Assembly (NCBI GenBank): GCA_030522415.1
Contig: CM060118.1
Location: forward strand, 21,968,651-22,032,650
Reading direction: 5' to 3'
Source: Channallabes apus
Taxonomy: Eukaryota > Chordata > Actinopteri > Siluriformes > Clariidae
Length of the DNA: 64,000 nt
The notes under the pieces are model-generated. The model saw only the letters and a list, made by a program, of their open reading frames with translations, was not told the origin of the DNA and ran no database searches. Shown here piece after piece: positions 47,342-57,679 of this stretch (position 1 is the stretch's first letter; every line of letters begins with the position of its first letter). The translations under genes and the position numbers were made by a program.

Positions 47342-50300
47342 CACCTGCTCGCATAAACGGAAGCACTTATCTGTTAGGATTTATTTTTACTTTTTTTAAA
47401 AGGTAAAGTGCAGGTTAATTTGTTTTATTTTTACTTTATATTTTGTATTAACTATTTTTATGTATTTATTTTTTTTAGGCTGTGGAACAAATAATTTGAG
47501 TTTCCATTATTTCTTATGGGAAAATTCGCTTTGATTTTTGAGTGTTTTGAAATACGATCCCGCTTCCGGAGCAATGTTTATGTTCGTAATCCAAGGTTCC
47601 ACTGTACAATGGTTAAAGCTGTTGGCACATGACAATTTGGTTTTAAATATAAACATTACAGTACTAATATAGCAATGTATGAATAAACAAACTTTGCATA
47701 GCAATGTACAGTATGAAACATTGTGGTGCAGAGGCTAAAGCTTTGGGCAAGTGATCAACACCAGAAACTTATCTAAAAAGGATTTTTAATACCTATCTCC
47801 TTTGCTTAAGTCCAGAGTACAGCAGGTGCGTAGTGGCTCATAGTCATACTCTCCCCAACCAATCAGAGGCATAGCTGCCCAGAATGCAGTAAATAGCCAG
47901 ATGAAAATAACTATGGTGATGGCACTGCTCCACTGCAGCTTTCTTTCTTTGGAGACAAGAAACAAACAATCAACATGAACAGAAATTGACCCATACACTT
48001 CACTCATTTTTACTCATTAAGAATTTCAACCTTGTATTTAGGCAGCACGGTGGTGTAGTGATTGGCACTGTCACATTGCACCTCCATGTTTGATTACTAG
48101 CCAGGTTTGATTCCCACCTCTGTGTGCATCGCATTTGCATGTTTTACCCCTGGTGGGTTTCCTCCGGGTTCTCTGATTTCCTCCCACAGTCCAAAGACAT
48201 GCAGGTTAGGCTAATTGTTGTTCCCAAATTGCCTGTAGTGGGCGAGATTATGTACAGTATGTGTGTGCCCTGTGATGGATAGGGCACCTGGATGGACCTT
48301 CATGTTTGGAGCAAGCTTGGGGTTATTAATTAATGAACTCAAAAGGGAACAAAAGAAAACTGATAACACAAAATAAACAGAGCTCCACCGTCTACGCGAG
48401 GCCGGATGGGGCTCTGGAAACCAAAAACAAAAAACTTATATCCTCTCCAGGCTTATGCTCTGAACCGTGCAGAGTATTTTCACGCAGTTGTGCTCCTCGT
48501 GAGACCCGCGTTGTTACAGGAATGTCTTCTTGATACATTTTTACCCAACCCATTAACATTAATCAGTCAATGCTTAAATGCTACAGTATTGTTTCTCACT
48601 ATGTCCATCCCTTCAGGTCACATTTTAGCCATCTTTTATTGTCTACTTCCTGCATTACCATGATACAAAGCAAAAGTCACCTCAAACCAGCTTCATAAAC
48701 ATGATAGTGAGTGTAATGTTCTTCAGTGGCCTTTCCAATCAATCCAACTGCATCTGACTCCAATAGAAAACCTTTGGGATGTGGGTTAACGGAAGCATCA
48801 CAGCATGAAAATGCATCTAAAAAATCAGCAGGAATGGCGTAACATTTGGACCTAAGATTAGAACAGGAATGTGATTAATAACATCTATCAACATCAAGGA
48901 CTCTATGCCATAAAGGCAGTTTTGAGAGCGAATGGAGACATTTCCCAATTTTATTAAGTGTTTCATTAGTGTATATGCATAGTGTTACGTCCCTATATCC
49001 TCCTATATTTTTAAAAGAAGTGATGCTTATGGTTGGAGAGCCACTTCTAAACATTATTAATTCTTCATTATATCTAGGTCACGTCCCTAAACCTTTCAAG
49101 TTAGCAGTTATTAAGCCGCTTCTTAAAAAAATCTAATTTGGACGCGAATGAAATAACAAATTACAGACCGACTTCAAACCTTCTGTTCATATAAAAAATA
49201 CTGGAAAAAGTAGTATCAGCTCAAATATGCACATTCTTGCAGGATAACAGCATCCTCGAAGAATTTCAGTCAGGTTTCAGGCCCCATCGTAGCACAGAAA
49301 CTGCACTAGTTAAGATTATAAACGACTTGTTTTTAGCTTCAGACCAAGGCTGCATCTCATTGCTACAGTAGTCCTGCTCGATCTTAGTGCTGCATTCGAC
49401 ACTTTAGATCATAATATTCTCATAGATCGCTTACAAAATTATATAGGTATTCAGGGACAGGCATTAAAATGGTTTAGATCATACCTGTCTGATCGCTACC
49501 ATTTTGTAGATCTAAATGGAGAACCGTCTGGTGTAATGCCAGTGAAATATGGGGTCCCACAAGGGTCAGTTTTAGGACCTTTGTTGTTCTCAATATACAT
49601 GCTTCCCTTGGGTAACATCATTAGAAGACATGGGATTAGTTTCCATTGTTATGCTGATGATACCCAATTATATACTGTATCTCAACAAAACCAGACAAAA
49701 TACCTAAGTTGTCTAGATTAACTGAGTGTGTCCAGGACATAAAAGATTGGATGTCCAATAACTTTCTTTTATTAAATTCAGATAAGACAGAGATATTACT
49801 TATTGGCCCAAAAACCAGCACACAACAGCTTTCACAATTCAGCCTGCGTTTAGAAGGATGTACTGTTACTACCAGCTCAGCAGTGAAAGACCTGGGCGTA
49901 ATATTAGACAGTAACTTGTCTTTTGAAAATCACATTTCAAATATCACAAAAACAGCCTTTTTCCATCTTAGAAATATTGCCAAACTTAGGAACATCTTAT
50001 CTGTATCTGATGCAGAAAAGCTAGTTCATGCATTCATGACCTCCAGACTGGACTATTGTAATGCATTACTAGGTGGTTGTACTGCATCCTCAATTAACAA
50101 GCTTCAGTTAGTCCAAAATGCAGCCGCCAGGGTTCTCACTAGATCCAGAAAATATGATCATATAACCCCAATATTATCATCCCTGCACTGGCTACCTGTT
50201 CAGTTTAGAATAAATTACAAAATAGTATTACTTACATACAAGGCTTTAAATGGTTTAGCTCCCACATACCTAACCAGTCTTCTGATACGCTACAATCCAC

Positions 50301-53077
50301 CACGCTCCTTAAGATCACAAAGCTCCGGACTTCTGGTACTGTAGTTCCCAGAATTTCAAAATCTACAAAAGGTGGTAGGGCATTTTCATATTTAGCTCCA
50401 AAGCTTTGGAATAGCCTTCCAGACAGTGTTCGTGGAGCAGACACGGTTTCCCAGTTCAAAAGTAGACTCAAGACGCATGTTTTTAATCTGGCATACACAT
50501 AACTCATCCCATAATCTCGTACTCCAGTACACCTACAGTATCCTGAATGGCAACTACGCTAATTCTCCCGGCATCGGGAGATTGTGCCAGCTTCAGTAGA
50601 TAAAGGCCGACCCTGCGAGGTTCCTGAGGCATCCAGAGAAGGACCAGCTCCAGCTGGATTCAGCTTTATGATGGTTGGAGCAACACATGCTGCTCCTGTG
50701 CTTCCAGTGATCCAGACCTCATCTGCCCTCTGCACGTACTGACTCGTCCCTATGCTAAACTGGTCTTCATGTCAATTTAAATAATTTCTGTCATATTGAA
50801 TTTTCACCTGCACAACACACAAGATGTTATATAATTTCTATCTGTTATCACCCAAATGAGGATGGGTTCCCTGTTGAGTCTGGTTCCTCTCAAGGTTTCT
50901 TCCTAATGCCATCTCAGGGAGTTTTTCCTTGCCACCGTCGCCATCACCCTTGGCTTGCTCATCAGAGACATTTCATTCATTCGTCTCATTATTATTATCT
51001 ACACATTTTTCTCACACATACACACTTTTTTTACACACTATTTTCTTTTCTAAAATTATTATTATTATTATTATTATTATATTTTTATTTATTTATTTAT
51101 TTATTTATTTATTGTAAATTTTCTTCCATGTTTGTGAAGTTGCTTTGAGACAATGACCATTGTTAAAAGCGATATATAATTAAAATTGAATTGAATTTTT
51201 TTAAATTTTATTTATTTATTTATTTATTTATTTATTATAAAAAATTTAATTGAATTGAAATATATTCTTTCTTTGTTCTGTTTTTTTTGGGAAGTGCTGT
51301 ATTTGTGTTTCTGTGCAGGATGATGTCTGATTGGATCCTGCCCTCTAACTCGTGCCCCACCCTGCTTGATCAGGTGACTTCCTCCTGTCTATAAAGATCC
51401 CACCATCACTTCCTGCTGCGGCCTTTTCTGTGCTCATTTGCTGTGTTATTGCTCTGTGTTGTGTTAGTAAGACTGAGATTTTGTGTTTGATATTTTGGCC
51501 TGGTCGGCTCCTGAAGTCAATTCCCCCACTTCCATTTGTGAAAAATCATTGTTTTTCTATTAAATTATTGCTTATTTGCCTTTAAACTCCTCTGTGTCCT
51601 TGTACTCTTTCATGTTGCGCCTTCACCCTAGATGGGGCGTAACAATAGTCAGCACTTCCTGAGGGTAAACCCTGTTTTTGTTCTCTGTGGACCTTGAGTA
51701 TTTTGAATATTCCTAATTTGTAGTTCCAACAGTAATTAGGACTCTGAAGCTCAGAAGCTTTTGTGATGGATGAATGGGCTAAGCCTCTACAGCCAGGCCT
51801 GAATAGGACCTGTGGCAGATGGACTTTTGTTAGTATTGACAAAAGTGAAGAAACTGAAGAAAAACCTGGCAAATGTAATATTCAAGTTCATAACATGGTG
51901 GTTCTTAAAGTCAGTTCTTAAAGTCACAATGCTCTTGGGCATACAGTACCAATCTGCAATTACCATAGCAAACTCTGAATTACCCATATCACTGGTGCAA
52001 TATCGTTCCTTTTTCCATCACATGCGCAATATCTGTGTATAGAATTATGTTTAGTGTGCAACAAAGGATTTATTATTTTATTTTTATTACTCTTTTCCTT
52101 TCCTCCTGTATATGACTAAGCAACTATAACCAAGTACTGTACAGTATAAGCAATTTACCTCTGGGATTAATAAAGTTCTTTGAATCTTGAATCTTAATAA
52201 CTCAAAAAGCGTAGTATCTCATTAATGTCAATACATTGCCAAAAATTATTGTACACTTTTTAACCATAAGCCAAATATTTAAATCATAAAATTATGTTCT
52301 TAAAATAGATAAATAGATACATGCTGATGAAGTATGATAAGCTTAATATATATTGCTTGTGAAAGAGATAGAGTCTAATGTACATAAACACAAATTGTTG
52401 TCAGTTTCCTTACTGGTACAGTATTGGTGGTATCTGTCCCAAGCAATGGCTGCAATGAAATGGATGCTAGAGAGGGCAGTTAGGAATCCTTGAAAGCCAT
52501 GGGACTGGCATCCTTCAGATCCATAAGGCCAGTATCTGTAAGTTTATTTATCACAAAATAATTAGACATATGCTATTATATGCATATTTGCCTACCCCAA
52601 TTTCTTTTAGTCTCTAACTGGCCGATGATTCAGTCATCATATGAAATGCATACAAGTCAACAGCTTTGTCTTTTTTGTAACTGAAATCAAAAACTCACCT
52701 CAGAAAGCTTGAGAAAGCAGCAATGGTTGCATTTGCAGAAATGCCTATATCTGCTAAAGCCAAACTGAAAACCAGGAAGTTACTCGGAGTCCGCAAATCT
52801 CTGATTGTAAGGAAAGCAACAATGGTGACAGCGTTCATGAAAAATCCAAGGAGTCCTTCGAAACACATCAAAGGGCAAATGTAGCAAAACATTTACACAA
52901 CATGAAGACAGTACTGTACATTAACTGGCATAGTTACAAACCATCAAGAGAAAGACAAGAAAAAAGGGGGAAAACATCAACTCATCAACATTGTTTCTTA
53001 CCCTCCACAAGCAGGCATGATCCCAGTGCATAAATATCAAGCTCAGAGAATCCCTCCGGCAGAAGAGAAGAATCCAT
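42038..53077 (-). CDS. RGR: Retinal G-protein-coupled receptor opsin
   Basis: Non-visual opsin of retinal pigment epithelium and Mueller glia that binds all-trans-retinal and photoisomerises it, supporting chromophore supply. Seven coding exons on the minus strand join in frame: 53077-53002, 52855-52699, 52535-52414, 47946-47793, 46712-46595, 42477-42364, 42181-42038 (TAA), giving 294 residues (human 291-295). The N-terminus [19 protein letters not shown] matches the family. TM2 has [20 protein letters not shown], the TM3 end has AWDRYHQYC (a DRY-type motif; human RGR has GRY), and loop 2 has [25 protein letters not shown]7 carries the retinal-binding lysine (about Lys254) in [19 protein letters not shown]. 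Introns 3 (4.5 kb) and 5 (4.1 kb) are swollen by a LINE and Tc1 elements. LRIT1 is next to it, as in human 10q23. Confidence 0.95.
42478..44043 (-). other. RGR: RGR intron segment, nothing recognised
   Basis: AT-rich intron between the exon 42477-42364 and the Tc1 copy at 44044. The stretch 43020-43450 (cagtggtggccaaaagtatt at its left) resembles a decayed Tc1-type end and 5' region. No exon is missing from the protein here. Confidence 0.4.
44044..45669 (+). mobile_element. Full-length but inactivated Tc1 element
   Basis: TA-flanked ends ctgtggggcaaaaaagtatt and agtggggc (minus strand) are inverted repeats, followed by matching subterminal words cacctcaattatg/tcatcataggtatacctc. The transposase gene starts at 44400 ([20 protein letters not shown], paired-type helix-turn-helix, hinge FPRSGAPCK, second helix-turn-helix). 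It is frame-shifted near 44800, continues with WSDETKIEL (first catalytic Asp) and HDSAPKHTA (second), and ends in PDLNPIENL, where a base is lost. A dispersed repeat is inserted at 44917. The element is dead but recognisable; it lies in RGR intron 5. Confidence 0.85.
44917..45023 (+). repeat. Short repeat insertion with 12-bp target duplication
   Basis: A 107-bp copy of the 32837-33150 family (attcattc units, cttctataccgctttatcct, gacctggagcctatcccagg) splits the Tc1 transposase gene. It is flanked on both sides by tgagttgcatcc, so insertion made a 12-bp duplication. Such a length suggests retroposition rather than a Tc1-type cut-and-paste. Confidence 0.75.
45951..46535 (-). mobile_element. 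Tc1-like MITE, 585 bp, with transposase tail
   Basis: TA-flanked ends cagtggtgtgaaaaactatt and aatagtttttcacaccactg are perfect inverted repeats of at least 20 bases, running on into a C-rich stretch. The minus strand keeps a 3' end of a transposase frame ([19 protein letters not shown], ending AAKGGPTSY). The inner arms (aaacctacatggccctgtgt against its inverse) form a second inverted repeat. It lies in RGR intron 5, 60 bases from the exon at 46595. Confidence 0.85.
46713..47792 (-). other. RGR: RGR intron 4 with a decayed Tc1-type shell
   Basis: At 46770-46800 the text acagtggaacttcggattgg and at 47583-47606 cgtaatccaaggttccactg are inverted copies, so this interval holds an element of about 830 bp. 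It contains the AC microsatellite at 47263-47340 and a gaacaagtcttgg/ttgaaatacgatcc-type interior. The family was not identified. Confidence 0.5.
47263..47340 (+). repeat. (CA)39 microsatellite
   Basis: A long uninterrupted CA run lies inside the inverted-end element 46772-47606 of RGR intron 4. Open frames across it are artefacts. Confidence 0.95.
48030..48320 (+). repeat. tRNA-derived SINE-like repeat
   Basis: It begins ggcagcacggtggtgtagtg attggcactgtcaca-type and continues ccaaagacatgcaggttagg, gggcgagattatg and ccctgtgatggatagggc. It is a relative of the copies at 32285 and 59525. It lies in RGR intron 3. Confidence 0.6.
48720..48970 (+). mobile_element. Tc1-like transposase 3' relic
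   Basis: The words ctgactccaatagaaaacct followed by ttgggatgtggg encode the (Asp-)Ser/Thr-Pro-Ile-Glu-Asn-Leu-Trp-Asp region after the catalytic core. Decayed C-terminal text follows. There is no open frame. It directly precedes the L2 LINE. Confidence 0.55.
48990..51236 (+). mobile_element. L2/CR1-group LINE, 5'-truncated
   Basis: Reverse-transcriptase text runs from about 49090 (a frame-broken [26 protein letters not shown]) through [16 protein letters not shown] and the catalytic CYADDTQLY at 49650. It then continues in the long frame 49709-50344 ([71 protein letters not shown]). The 3' end near 50880-51190 (ctctcaaggtttcttcctaa, gacaatgaccattgttaaaa) finishes in ttgaattgaatt-type short repeats, typical of L2. 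It is broken by several stops, so inactive. It is inserted in RGR intron 3 opposite to the gene. Confidence 0.85.
51054..51112 (+). repeat. (ATT)n and (ATTT)n microsatellite
   Basis: Tandem att then attt units lie in the 3' tail of the L2 copy. A second (attt)n run is at 51206-51236. Confidence 0.9.
51274..51644 (+). mobile_element. Possible solo LTR-like segment
   Basis: This 370-bp stretch is GC-richer than its surroundings, has a TATA-type box (tctataaagatccc near 51390), a polyadenylation-type attaaa near 51560, and TG..CA-like ends (tgttct..gtaaca). No target duplication or internal retroviral gene is seen. A MITE with promoter-like sequence is the alternative. Confidence 0.25.
52090..52200 (+). 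repeat. Interspersed repeat, 3'-end piece
   Basis: The sequence cctctgggattaataaagtt followed by ttgaatcttgaatctta is the inverse of the piece at 8985-9040. It is probably a retroposon 3' end. Confidence 0.5.
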
Positions 53078-53079
53078 AT

Positions 53080-54245
53080 TGATGTTATTATTTTTAAAAT
53101 ATAATATTTGCTTAAAATTTTGATAATTAAATAAAACCCAGAAGTCACAGACCAAACATGTGAGTGTAATGAGAAGAAATTGTTAGGAGATCTTAGTGAG
53201 AAAAATCTTAGTGAGAAAAGGGCAGAATTGTGATTATGCAAAGACCCCAATCCACCAAAGAATTTCTTAATGAACATACCAGGCATGGACTCACTAATGC
53301 GTGTTTACACAATGCGCTCATTCAGTGGCCCTTTCTGTCTGAACTGTGGAGAATGGCAAATGACCAAGCCCATCAAACCACTCTCATTTTATATCCAATT
53401 GGTCTAGGCATGAGGGGGTAGTCTCTAAAAAATCTCTATCCTAGCCTCCATCCATGCCAGCTTCCACAATGCAGGGGCTCACTGCTCCCTGTCCCTCTCT
53501 CGCTCGCTCTCACTAATATGCAAATATACAATGCAAAATGTTTAATGATTGTCAGTCAGCATTTTAGTTTTAATTTTAGTTTCATTTCATAGCCTGAAGT
53601 TGAAATGTGGCCTAATTATATTTTGCATTTTGTTGTTCATGTTCACTAAGTTCTTTTCTGTCTAAGAACATGAACTAATCAGCTTTAGGTTTATGGTAAG
53701 TCTGCACTCATCTCATTAAGCAACTACATAGTTCTAAGCAAGTCCATTGCTAGACCTAAAGCTCTACTGGGGCACACAGCCTCCGTAACTCAAACCACAA
53801 ATGTATTTATTTAATTATTTATTTATCTAGAGTCTCAGTTGCATATGTGAAACAAGCTGATGTGCTATACAAACTGAATAATTTTCTGATGTCCAGGTAC
53901 AGGACTCAGTAAGGTTTGAATCAAAATAAGATCATTAATATTTAAAAAAAAAATAAAACTTAGGTTACTTTAGTCTCATCATGATATCATACAGTAGACC
54001 TGATTCTTGTTTTGGAAGCCATTGTGAAGTTTTTTAAACTAAAAAAATATATAATATATAAAATAATCCACTGTCAAATGGATCATGTATAAACTATATA
54101 GTTTCTTTTTGTTTTATTCAATAAAATAATTTGTAAAAATAATTTTTTATTAATAATTTGTAAAATAAAATAAAAAAATGTTTAGTGCAAAGAAGCCATT
54201 GGTGAAACACTTTAAATAAATTTTGTTATGAATATCACATTTCAC
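53080..54245. other. RGR 5' flank and spacer
   Basis: Upstream of the RGR start codon there is AT-rich sequence with a short ct/cg-rich run at 53490-53515 and attt units at 53800-53825. No TATA box or photoreceptor motif could be assigned with confidence, and there is no exon-like frame. Confidence 0.4.
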
Positions 54246-55007
54246 TCTTAAAGTGGACATACAGTCTCAATTTTTGCATAGGTTAATATGATTCTTTAGG
54301 GTCCTAATGAAAAGTTTGTAATATACTTTAATTAAAAAATCTCAATTGTTGTGTAAAAAAAACATGACTTTTACCTGGTAAAAAGTAGGTCTGTTCTCAG
54401 CAACCTGTTTCAGTATATGCTCCTTTAAATGTTAATGACCTCTACTGAACCCGCCCCCCAGTTCTGTGGGGCGTGTCTTCACAATACAAGTGGGGTATAG
54501 CTTTGACAACAGTTAAAAATATTTAAAAAAAACAGTTAAAAATAAGTTTACATGATGTTAGAATTATTTTATATATAAAGGAGTTATTTCTACTCTCTTG
54601 CTCTCTTCCTCATAGATCTGATATTAACGTGTTAAATCTTCCCTGCTGCTATCTTCCTGTCTCCTCTTGCATCTGTTCATTCATGCTCACCTTCCCATAC
54701 TCTGTCTCTCTCTCCCTCTCTCTCTCTCTCTGTCTCTCTTCCTCTCCTTTGATTCAAATTCTAATTTTATTTGTCACATACACAGTCATACACAGTATGA
54801 TATGCAGTGAAATGCTTACACGACAGCCAGTGACCTTAAAAAGAAAATAAATGAGTAAGGAATAAATATCAATAAAAAGAAATACTAAAGAAAATAAATT
54901 TAACTAGTAAAATAGTTGTACAAATATACAATGTACAAATGAGGGCATAATAAAAATCTTACAAAATATAGGGGATATATAAATATTATTATTATTATTT
55001 TTTTTTA

Positions 55008-55047
<40 letters not shown>

Positions 55048-55138
55048 AGATTTTTATTATGCACTCATATTTTTATATATATAGTTATATATGTATATAA
55101 AATTTTACATGTGAATCTGGTTGTAAAACTTTTTTGAC

Positions 55139-55210
55139 TTCCCAGACCGGGAATCAAACTCGAGTTGCTGCGATGAGAACACCGTATCCTAACCACGAGA
55201 CCACGGAGGA
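55139..55210 (-). tRNA. tRNA-Glu (CTC)-like sequence, probably a pseudogene or SINE head
   Basis: On the minus strand TCCTCCGTGGTCTCGTGGTT begins a 72-nt sequence close to vertebrate tRNA-Glu in its D arm (GTGGTTAGGAT), anticodon loop TTCTCAT (CTC) and T arm (GTTTGATTCCCGGT). The acceptor stem has two mismatches and the anticodon stem one. These changes argue against function. Confidence 0.5.
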
Positions 55211-55608
55211 TTAATGGCTGCCACTTGGAAATGCCGGCTATTCAACCCGCGACCTTATACACGCGAAGCATTGTTTTTTTCGGGATCTCACCAGGACATT
55301 TACAATGGTTAATTTGTAGTAACATATGTCTATAGCACAGGCGTTTAGTCAAACATATTTATACCGATCTTTTGCTGTTAATAAACAGAGACCTTTCTGA
55401 CAGACAACATGTGTGTGTGTGTGTGTGTCTCTGACTGTCATATAGATGCCGGGAATAGGACATCATACACGCGAAGCATTGTGTGTGTGTGTGTGTGTGT
55501 GAGTCTCTCCTTATGTCAGAAAAGCTTACCGAAGCATAGGGCACTCGCCTCGTTACTAAACGAACTTTTAGAAAAACTTTATAAATATGTAGTGCAAAAA
55601 AGCATGTG

Positions 55609-55678
55609 CCTTGAGGGGGAATCGAACCCGGGGCTACCGCGTTAGAGCGCGGATTCCTAGCCACTAGACCACCACACT
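55609..55678 (-). repeat. Second tRNA-like sequence
   Basis: On the minus strand it reads GTGGTGGTCTAGTGGCTAGG, then CCGCGCTCTAACGCGG and CCCGGGTTCGATTCCCCC. It keeps A- and B-box promoters like tRNA-Glu/Asp, but its anticodon hairpin has a six-base loop and its acceptor stem does not close. It is better read as a tRNA-derived repeat. Confidence 0.5.
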
Positions 55679-55831
55679 ACTGCAAGGCTGCTGCAACAAA
55701 CTGCACACCACACTCATGTAGGTGCCATTTTGCTCCCGTGTAGAATAACAATGGCCGACGGCTCTTTTTTTTCACTCGGGGCGGGTCTTTGCTAAAACAC
55801 CAGTGTCAATCAACTGTAGTAGGAGCGGCCT

Positions 55832-55857
55832 CTGTCGGTGTGAGTTCACACCGACAG
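55832..55857. repeat. 12-bp perfect palindrome
   Basis: ctgtcggtgtga and tcacaccgacag are separated by gt, giving a perfect short hairpin or dyad inside the TTAA-flanked element. Confidence 0.8.
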
Positions 55858-56224
55858 GCTTTTGAAAACGGCCTGATTTCAGAAGGGGCATCTTATATTA
55901 TTAAATTAAAAGAAAATCGCTGGGCGGCTCTTTATCACTGTAGAGTGGTTGTGTACACCCTCTCCTAACACACAATGCAGTCCAAACAGCTTGAAAAAGT
56001 CCATGTAGCACTGTAGGTGCCCTTTAAAGAATAAGGAGGAACAACCCTGTTTATATCAATATTTTGCACAATACACAGGTGTTGAAATAAAAAGTATACA
56101 TTTTTAGCATTGCAATTGTATGCATTGTTGGAATACTATTTGTAGTACTGTAGGTTATCAGTAGACTTATACTAGACTAAAACAACCAGTTTACAAATTT
56201 TACCAATTATTTCTTAGAGGCAGT

Positions 56225-57186
56225 TTTTTTGAAGAAGAGTTGAGAAATTAAGTAAGACAGTGGTAAGATGTGCTGTAGGTGTGACAGAAGAGTTCAAGGT
56301 GGAGGTGGGTCTGCATCAAGGATCGGCTTTAAGCCCCTTTTTGTTTGCTCTAGTGATGGACAGGATGACAGATGAAGTTAGACAGGAGTCTCCATGGACT
56401 ATGATGTTTGCAGATGACATTGTGCTTTGTAGCGAGAGCAGAGGACAGGTGGAGGCAAATTTGGAGAGGTGGAGGTATGCTCTGGAAAGCAGAGGAATGA
56501 AGGTTAGCTGCAGCAAGATGGAATACATGTGTGTGAATGAGAGGGACCCAAGAGGAACATTGAGGCTACAGGAAGCAGAGATAAAGAAGGTGCAGGATTT
56601 TAAGTACTGAGGGTCAATAGTCCAGAGCAACGGAGAATGTTCAAAGGAGGTGAAGAGGTGGGTACAGGCAGGTTGGAATGGGTGGAGAAAAGTGTCAGGT
56701 GTGTTGTGTGATGAAAGAGTATCAGCGAGAATGAAAGGAAAGGTGTACAGGACAGTGGTGAGACCAGCGATGCTCTACGGCTTAGAGACAGTGGCACTAA
56801 AGAAAAGACAGGAGGCAGAGCTAGGTAGCAGAGCTGAAAATGTTGAGGTTCTCTTTGGGAGTGACAAGGATGGATAGGATCAAGAATGAGTTCATCAGAG
56901 GGACAACCCATGTTAGATGTTTTGGAGATAAAGACAGAGAGGCCAGATTGAGGTGGTTTGGACATGTTCAGAGCAGAGATGGTGAATATATCAGTAGAAG
57001 GATGCTGAGGTTGGAACTGCCAGGCAGGAGGTCTAGAGGAAGACCAAAGAGTAGATTTATGGATGCAGTGAGAGAGGACATGAAGTTAGTTGTTGTGAGA
57101 GAAGAGGATTGCAGAGGATAGGGTTAGATGTAGGCAGATGATTCGCTGTGGTGACCCCTGAAAGGGAACAGCTGAAAGACAAAGAA
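56225..57186 (+). mobile_element. RTE-type LINE, 5'-truncated
   Basis: The reverse transcriptase begins in mid-domain with VGLHQGSALSPFLFALVMDR, and the catalytic MFADDIVLCSES follows. After a stop at 56608 the frame resumes with NGECSKEVKRWVQAGWNGWR, KGKVYRTVVRPAMLYGLET and, frame-shifted, GVTRMDRIKNEFIRGT, LRWFGHVQSRDGEYISRRML and LPGRRSRGRPKSRFMDAVRE. The 3' tail (ctgtggtgacccctgaaagg, gaaaaaag) is the RTE end also seen at 22428 and 19417. At least one stop and one frameshift make it inactive. Confidence 0.85.
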
Positions 57187-57189
57187 AAA

Positions 57190-57679
57190 AGAAGTTGAGA
57201 AATTAAGTTAAAAAGAGCATTATGTCAACTAAAATAGTAACACATTAGCCAACACATTAGGCAACCCATCCATTAATAGCCATTTGTATTTAGTGCAGTT
57301 CACCAAAATAATCTCTGGGATTGTGTAGCAGATGGGACAGATTAATATGTCTGAGAAATCAGTCTGCATTATGACCAGTTCATGAGTGCTTTTTTGGCTT
57401 GTAATACATGACTATGTACTTACACCGTTTTATCAGATCCCAAATGCAAGAACATGAGGATATGTGGCTCTCTAATCCTCTCTTTCTCACTTTCTCTCTC
57501 TCTCTCTTTCACTCTCTCTCTTGCTCACTTGATCTTAAATCTGAAAAAAATGTTAGATAGAGCAGGATGGAATATGGTGACTGACTGTCTATAACATGCC
57601 ACTGCAATTTCCATAAATGAAAAAGTGTAGTTTCTTCAGCCAGACTCATTCCTGGGTATTGAAGTATAGAGGGTTGAAG
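57190..57679. other. LRIT1 5' flank
   Basis: Short AT-rich spacer with a ct-rich run at 57479-57525. An in-frame upstream ATG at 57617 would lengthen the LRIT1 signal region by 21 residues, but it does not look like a signal peptide. Confidence 0.4.

Larger units (their letters stand above)
54252..56023. mobile_element. TTAA-flanked inverted-end element (Kolobok/piggyBac-like MITE)
   Basis: Both ends abut TTAA (54248-54251 and 56024-56027). The termini agtggacatacag and agggcacctacag (minus strand) match at 10 of 13 positions. The 1.77-kb interior holds an AT array (55012-55044), two tRNA-like sequences, short GT runs and a 12-bp palindrome, but no transposase. TTAA duplication is used by piggyBac and Kolobok; which one applies is open. 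Confidence 0.45.

Noticed and set aside
55139..55678. Two functional tRNA genes
   Set aside because: Acceptor and anticodon stems have mismatches or wrong loop size; a tRNA-derived repeat or pseudogene fits better.
56260..57121. Cellular gene related to reverse transcriptase
   Set aside because: Stop at 56608, a frameshift, and the RTE 3' tail mark it as a dead 5'-truncated LINE.
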